Assembly: GCA_944390875.1 (NCBI GenBank)
Contig: CALXRO010000023.1
Coordinates: 1-28,587, forward strand
Source of the DNA: an uncultured Rickettsiales bacterium
GTDB lineage: Bacteria > Pseudomonadota > Alphaproteobacteria > Rickettsiales > UBA1997
Length of the DNA: 28,587 nt
Direction: 5' to 3'
The notes beneath the pieces are model-generated. The model had not been told where the DNA came from, did not search any database, and saw nothing but the letters and a program-made list of their open reading frames with translations. Below are positions 25,201 to 28,587 of the stretch, in pieces (the first letter of the stretch is position 1; each line of letters starts with the position of its first letter). Both the position numbers and the translations under genes were made by a program.

Positions 25201-26237
25201 TGAAATTGGCTTTAGGTAGATTTTACAATAAAAATTGTGATATTAGATATAATTTTGAAAAGATTTTAAAACTATATAAGGAAGCTGTTAATAGAAATAT
25301 AGAAATTGTTATATTTCCAAGATTGGCAATTACTGGATTTTTTCTAGACGATATATTATACAATAATGAATTTATTAAAAAAATTGAAAAATACTTAGAA
25401 AAAATTATTACTGCAACAGTTAGCGAAAAAACTAAAATATTACTAGGTAGTCCATTTTTTGAGAATGATACTTTTGGCAATGAAAATGATTATATTGAAT
25501 ATAAAAAATTAAAAGATTCAGTATTATTTATAGATAATGGTTATATAGATAGCGCAATTTACAGAAAAGAAATAAGTAAAAATAACAAATTAGAAGATTA
25601 TAAGTATTTTGATAAAAATTCGTTTTTAAAATATTTTTTTTATAATAAAAAGAAATTTTCTGTGTTATTATCTGATGATATATATAATAATTTTAATATT
25701 ATTTTAATTAACGATAATAAGCCTGATTATATTATATGTTTGGACAGTTCTGATAATACTAAAGAAATTGAAAAACATTTAATAAAATTATCAAAATTTT
25801 CAAAAAGCCCCGTAATATACATGAATAATACAACTTATCATGAAGGAATGTTATTTGATGGTAAAATTATAATGATTAATGAAGATTATGAATTAATAAT
25901 AAACGATAATTACAAAAATGATTGTTTATTCGAATTTGAAATTGATTGTGATGATGGTAGTGAATTGTTTGTAGATAAAACTTATTATAAAAACAATAAT
26001 GATATCTATTATGTCTTAAAAAAATATTTTCAAAGAAGCAAAATTACATTAGATATTGATAAATATCAAAATTTATTAAATAATAAAAATTATAATTTTA
26101 TAAAATTTTCAGATAGTAATTCCAAATGTAATTGTAAAATAGTAAATTTAGAAGATTATATAAATATTGAATTATATAATAAATTAAACAAAAAAGAGAA
26201 AAATATCATAAAAAATAAAATAATTGAAATATTATGA
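25200..26237 (+). CDS. NadE-type nitrilase-fold protein lacking catalytic Glu and Cys and the synthetase domain
   Basis: A 345-residue protein resembling the N-terminal glutaminase (nitrilase) domain of glutamine-dependent NAD+ synthetase. VIFPRLAITGFFLDDIL (37-53) aligns with FPELALTGYPPEDLL, LLGSPFF (81-87) with LVGSPY, YRKEISKNNKLEDYKYF (121-137) with YRKQHLPNYGVFDEKRYF, VLLSDDIY (155-162) with VLICEDIW, and VIYMNNTTYHEGMLFDG with VYVNQVG.NDELVFDG. The catalytic Glu is Arg41, Lys123 is kept and the nucleophile Cys is Ser158, so glutaminase activity should be lost. The ATP-pyrophosphatase synthetase domain (SGGxDS) is absent. The remaining 90 residues are lysine/asparagine-rich. The frame is intact and coupled both to slt (1-base overlap) and rnhA (4-base overlap), so it is translated. 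It is either a decaying relic or a repurposed pseudoenzyme. Confidence 0.75.
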   Translation: MKLALGRFYNKNCDIRYNFEKILKLYKEAVNRNIEIVIFPRLAITGFFLDDILYNNEFIKKIEKYLEKIITATVSEKTKILLGSPFFENDTFGNENDYIEYKKLKDSVLFIDNGYIDSAIYRKEISKNNKLEDYKYFDKNSFLKYFFYNKKKFSVLLSDDIYNNFNIILINDNKPDYIICLDSSDNTKEIEKHLIKLSKFSKSPVIYMNNTTYHEGMLFDGKIIMINEDYELIINDNYKNDCLFEFEIDCDDGSELFVDKTYYKNNNDIYYVLKKYFQRSKITLDIDKYQNLLNNKNYNFIKFSDSNSKCNCKIVNLEDYINIELYNKLNKKEKNIIKNKIIEIL

Positions 26238-26713
26238 CAGAGAAAATTGTTACAATATATACTGATGGTGCATGTTCTGGTAATCCTGGAGTCGGAGGTT
26301 GGGGGGCTATCTTGATGTATAATGAAGTTTCCAAAGAAATATCTGGAGGAGAAGAAAATACAACTAATAATATAATGGAATTAAGAGCTGTTATAGAAGC
26401 ATTAAAAATGCTAAAAATTAGATGTAAAGTAAATATATATACTGATAGTATATATGTTAAAAATGGTATTACTGATTGGATAAATAATTGGAAACAAAAT
26501 GGATGGAAAAATTCAAAAAGGCAAATAATCTCAAATAAAGACTTATGGCAAGAACTTGATAATTTAACTAATAAACATGAGATAGAATGGTTTTGGATTA
26601 AAGGTCATAATAATAACAAATTCAATGACATTGCCGATAAGCTAGCTAGAAATGAAATAATTAAAATTAAAAAGACTATTGGAGGCCAGAGACGGAATCG
26701 AACCGACGCATAA
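26234..26713 (+). CDS. rnhA: Ribonuclease HI
   Basis: A 159-residue RNase HI that cuts RNA in RNA:DNA hybrids. All four metal-binding acids are present: Asp11 in YTDGACSGNPG, Glu49 in NNIMELRA, Asp71 in IYTDSIYV and Asp135 in NDIADKLA. GHNNNKFND corresponds to the GH.GH.EN loop, with the histidine before it kept. Length is near E. coli's 155. The start ATG overlaps the stop of the nitrilase-like gene (ATGA). The last ten residues, G150 to A159 (GGQRRNRTDA), are encoded by sequence antisense to tRNA-Cys, and the stop lies inside that tRNA, so the natural C-terminus has been replaced or extended by readthrough into the tRNA gene. Confidence 0.95.
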   Translation: MTEKIVTIYTDGACSGNPGVGGWGAILMYNEVSKEISGGEENTTNNIMELRAVIEALKMLKIRCKVNIYTDSIYVKNGITDWINNWKQNGWKNSKRQIISNKDLWQELDNLTNKHEIEWFWIKGHNNNKFNDIADKLARNEIIKIKKTIGGQRRNRTDA

Positions 26714-26754
26714 AAGTTTTGCAGACTCTTGCATTACCACTTTGCTATCTGGCC
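26680..26754 (-). tRNA. tRNA-Cys (GCA)
   Basis: A 75-base tRNA. The acceptor arms GGCCAGA and TCTGGCC pair fully, followed by T and encoded CCA. The anticodon loop CTGCAAA carries GCA on the stem AGAGT/ACTTT. The D arm is GCAAAGTGGTAATGC, and the T arm GTCGG-TTCGATT-CCGTC has one T:T mismatch in the stem. The 3' 34 bases overlap the end of rnhA on the opposite strand. A perfect consensus promoter precedes it by about ten bases from the expected start. Confidence 0.95.
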
Positions 26755-26770
26755 AAAATTTATGTGATTT

Positions 26771-26799
26771 ATTATATAAATATGTAAGGTTTTTGTCAA
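26771..26799 (-). promoter_or_regulatory. Perfect consensus sigma70 promoter for tRNA-Cys
   Basis: On the minus strand, TTGACA (26794-26799) and TATAAT (26771-26776) both match consensus fully with a 17-base spacer. Initiation would fall near 26764, about ten bases before the tRNA 5' end. Confidence 0.8.
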
Positions 26800-26884
26800 T
26801 ATACTGATATGATAAATTTAAAAATTGACAAAATAAAAAAATTAAAGTAGTGTTTTAAAAAATAAATATATAAAGAATTTCCCT

Positions 26885-27142
26885 ATGGAGTATAATACAA
26901 GTATAATAAAGTTAAATAATATTGATATTCCAACTATGATAAATAAAAATAAAAGTGATAATAAATTTGTGATACTAACTTGTTCTGATTCTACCGAATA
27001 CTTTTTTAGATTTAATAAATCAAATAATCTTGAATATTGTAATTATTATGGTCTTGATTCGGAAGAAATACTAAATGTGGAAAATATGCCAAATTTTAAA
27101 AATGCCTTGGAAACTGCAATAGAGAATATTAAAGATTATTGA
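26885..27142 (+). CDS. Orphan 85-residue hypothetical protein
   Basis: An 85-residue soluble protein beginning MEYNTSIIKLNNIDIPT, with no signal, membrane segment or recognisable motif. It looks like a small alpha/beta fold: strands near 5-10, 27-32 and 38-44 (KFVILTCSDSTEYFFRF), and a C-terminal helix NFKNALETAIENIKDY. No clear ribosome-binding site is seen. A TTGACA at 26825-26830 upstream and a good plus-strand terminator at 27185-27214 frame it as a transcription unit of its own. I do not recognise the family. Confidence 0.5.
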   Translation: MEYNTSIIKLNNIDIPTMINKNKSDNKFVILTCSDSTEYFFRFNKSNNLEYCNYYGLDSEEILNVENMPNFKNALETAIENIKDY

Positions 27143-27184
27143 TTTTATCTATTTTTTTAAAGATACATACATCCATATACTTTT

Positions 27185-27214
27185 ATAGTTGTAGCACTAA
27201 TATAACTATTTTTT
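27185..27214 (+). terminator. Plus-strand intrinsic terminator after the 85-residue gene
   Basis: A nine-base-pair stem, ATAGTTGTA (27185-27193) with TATAACTAT (27201-27209), contains one G:U pair and a seven-base loop, and is followed by TTTTT. The U-tract lies on the plus strand, so it serves the gene ending at 27142. fabI on the other strand lacks a U-tract here. Confidence 0.5.
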
Positions 27215-27221
27215 AATATTA

Positions 27222-27980
27222 TTATGCCATTATATTAAACCCACAATCAACATGATGTATTTCACCAGTAACAGCAGAAGACATTTCGCTCAATAAATAT
27301 ACTGCAGAATTACCAACTTCGTCAATTGTGCAAGGCCTTTTTAATGGAGATTTTTCGATTGCTCCTTTAAAAAGTTCTCGAAAATCACTTATACCTGATG
27401 AAGCTAAAGTTCTAATAGCGCCTGCTGATATTGCATTTACTCTTATATTATATTTTCCTAACTCTGCTGCCAATTCCCTAACCATCGATTCTAAAGCAGC
27501 CTTACACGTTCCCATAATTTTATAATTAGGTACAACTTTCTCAGCTCCATAATAACTTACAGTCAAAATTGAGCCACCATTTTTCATTAAAGGCGCCACA
27601 CCATGGACAAAATTTATAAAAGAATATGCACTAATCTCCATTGCTTCAATAAAATCATTTTTTGAAGTTATTGAATAATCATTTTTTAATGCACTATCAT
27701 TTGCAAAAGCTATTGAATGTACCAAAAAATCTAAAGAATCAACTTCTTTCTCAATGGTTTTAAATAAATTATCTATTTCATCCGAATTCTGGGCATTACA
27801 TTTTATAAGTTTTGCATCAATTGAATTTGCTAATGGTTCAGCTCTCTTCTTTTTTGCTTCTCTATTATAAGTTGTGTATAAAGCTGCTCCATTTTCATGA
27901 CATTTCTTAGCTATACCCCAGCCTATAGAAATATTGTTTGATAATCCTATAATAAGACCTTTTTTATTTTTCAACAACAT
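27222..27980 (-). CDS. fabI: Enoyl-[acyl-carrier-protein] reductase (NADH)
   Basis: A 252-residue FabI, which completes each fatty-acid elongation cycle by reducing trans-2-enoyl-ACP with NADH. The Rossmann start is GLIIGLSNNISIGWGIA. The active-site segment SYYGAEKVVPNYKIMGTCKAALE holds Tyr143, Tyr153 and Lys160, equivalent to E. coli Tyr146, Tyr156 and Lys163. NAISAGAIRTLASSGI and HHVDCGFNIM follow. The SYYGAEK and VDCGFNIM forms resemble rickettsial and other alphaproteobacterial FabI. It is the usual triclosan/isoniazid-class target type. It is flanked by an orphan gene convergent on it and a coiled-coil gene upstream. Confidence 0.96.
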   Translation of the reverse strand: MLLKNKKGLIIGLSNNISIGWGIAKKCHENGAALYTTYNREAKKKRAEPLANSIDAKLIKCNAQNSDEIDNLFKTIEKEVDSLDFLVHSIAFANDSALKNDYSITSKNDFIEAMEISAYSFINFVHGVAPLMKNGGSILTVSYYGAEKVVPNYKIMGTCKAALESMVRELAAELGKYNIRVNAISAGAIRTLASSGISDFRELFKGAIEKSPLKRPCTIDEVGNSAVYLLSEMSSAVTGEIHHVDCGFNIMA

Positions 27981-28057
27981 TAATTATTAGTTATTTACTA
28001 TTGCAATATATTTTAATATAATAAATTTTAAAAAAAAGTTATCTTATAATTATTTTA

Positions 28058-28097
28058 ATAATACCTATACATTTTAAAAAATATATAATGGTATTAT
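28058..28097. repeat. Inverted repeat between the coiled-coil gene and fabI
   Basis: ATAATACC (28058-28065) and GGTATTAT (28090-28097) form a perfect eight-base inverted repeat. The 24-base loop can itself fold partly as AT pairs. It starts eight bases beyond the stop of the upstream minus-strand gene. No T-tract follows on that strand, so termination is uncertain. Confidence 0.3.
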
Positions 28098-28105
28098 AAA
28101 GATTA

Positions 28106-28587
28106 TTAACCTATTAATATACTTTGTTGCGGTATTATTTCATTCTTTTTTTGCTCTGCAAATTCATTAAACTCAGGAAATATTTCAAGATAATTAAGCA
28201 TATTTTTCATAAGTGAATTTTTATAACTTTTAGCCGTGATATTATAAATGTTAGGATCTTTAATTTGATGTAGACTATTTTTAAGATAACTTATATTAGT
28301 ATTTATAGAATTTTTGTACTTCTTTATTCCTTCTATATTTTCATTTTTATTTTTTATTTCTTTTTTATTTCGATTTCTTGAAAAAATTTTCTTTATTTTG
28401 TTTTTTTGTGTCTTATTTTTTTCTTGTTCTTCCGATAATATTCTGTTTTCCATTCCACTTAATAGAGACATAAATTGTTCTGCGATATCTGTTATAATCT
28501 CTAGATTTTTCTTATCAAATGAATTAATACTATTCATTGTTGTAATCATATAATCTAGTCGTTCTTTTGGTGTTTTTTTGACTTCCA
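28106..28587 (-). CDS. Partial charged coiled-coil hypothetical protein
   Basis: The frame stays open to the window edge. The ATGs at 28549 and 28537 are internal candidates, and upstream codons (EVKKTPKERLDY) read as good protein, so the start is probably outside. The visible 160 residues are helical and highly charged: an N-terminal helix (ERLDYMITTMNSINSFDKKN...MENRILSEEQEK), a very basic linker (KIKKIFSRNRNKKEIKNKN) and a C-terminal helical part (PNIYNITAKSYKNSLMKNML). The pattern vaguely recalls small helical chaperones such as FlgN, but nothing diagnostic is present and I do not assign it. Confidence 0.5.
   Translation of the reverse strand, partial: EVKKTPKERLDYMITTMNSINSFDKKNLEIITDIAEQFMSLLSGMENRILSEEQEKNKTQKNKIKKIFSRNRNKKEIKNKNENIEGIKKYKNSINTNISYLKNSLHQIKDPNIYNITAKSYKNSLMKNMLNYLEIFPEFNEFAEQKKNEIIPQQSILIG

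Overview
This is a compact, very AT-rich stretch of a Gram-negative chromosome, most likely from a host-associated or genome-reduced alphaproteobacterium related to Rickettsiales or a similar lineage. Four things point there. The order Tim44-like protein–mltA–Smr is alphaproteobacterial. The cysteine desulfurase ends in the SPLWEMM...DLSKIKW tail familiar from rickettsial IscS, and FabI is of the rickettsial SYYGAEK type. A lone HK97-type prohead protease sits among housekeeping genes, as scattered gene-transfer-agent relics do in this class. The cell makes peptidoglycan (glmS, murA, mltA, slt) and has a true outer membrane (pal, mlaA, mlaC, a porin-like barrel). TGA is used as a stop, so the code is standard. 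The lineage is inferred from gene content, not from a tree.

Layout. 230-4682: the Mg2+ P-type ATPase mgtA converges on glmS. 4902-8616: iscS, whose 5' end is broken by a ten-A tract, converges on a minus-strand operon of a small orf, timA-like, mltA and an Smr-domain gene. 8716-9612: rlmH abuts the relic prohead protease. 9675-11924: pal with its own promoter and terminator, then an HtpX-like M48 protease and greA. 11925-12306: a 382-base divergent control region with promoters for greA and infC. 12307-14138: infC-murA. 14145-20339: a seven-gene minus-strand operon, pheS-aas-TPR-mlaA-mlaC-dnaQ-holC, with gaps of 12 bases or less or short overlaps. 20531-23072: xseA, a porin-like outer-membrane protein and a small acidic orf. 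23128-26713: a translationally coupled operon slt-(NadE-type nitrilase relic)-rnhA, whose last codons run into an antisense tRNA-Cys. 26885-28587: an orphan 85-residue gene with its own terminator, fabI, and a partial coiled-coil gene at the edge.

Two themes tie the genes together. One is envelope upkeep: glmS and murA feed peptidoglycan synthesis, mltA and slt trim it, pal anchors it to the outer membrane, and mlaA/mlaC with aas recycle outer-membrane phospholipids. The other is DNA replication and repair: dnaQ, holC, xseA and rnhA. I see no CRISPR array, insertion sequence, toxin-antitoxin pair or obvious defence system. The unusual points are erosion and overlap phenomena: the iscS poly(A) frameshift, a full-length nitrilase-fold protein without its catalytic Glu and Cys, the rnhA/tRNA-Cys overlap and the domesticated phage protease.
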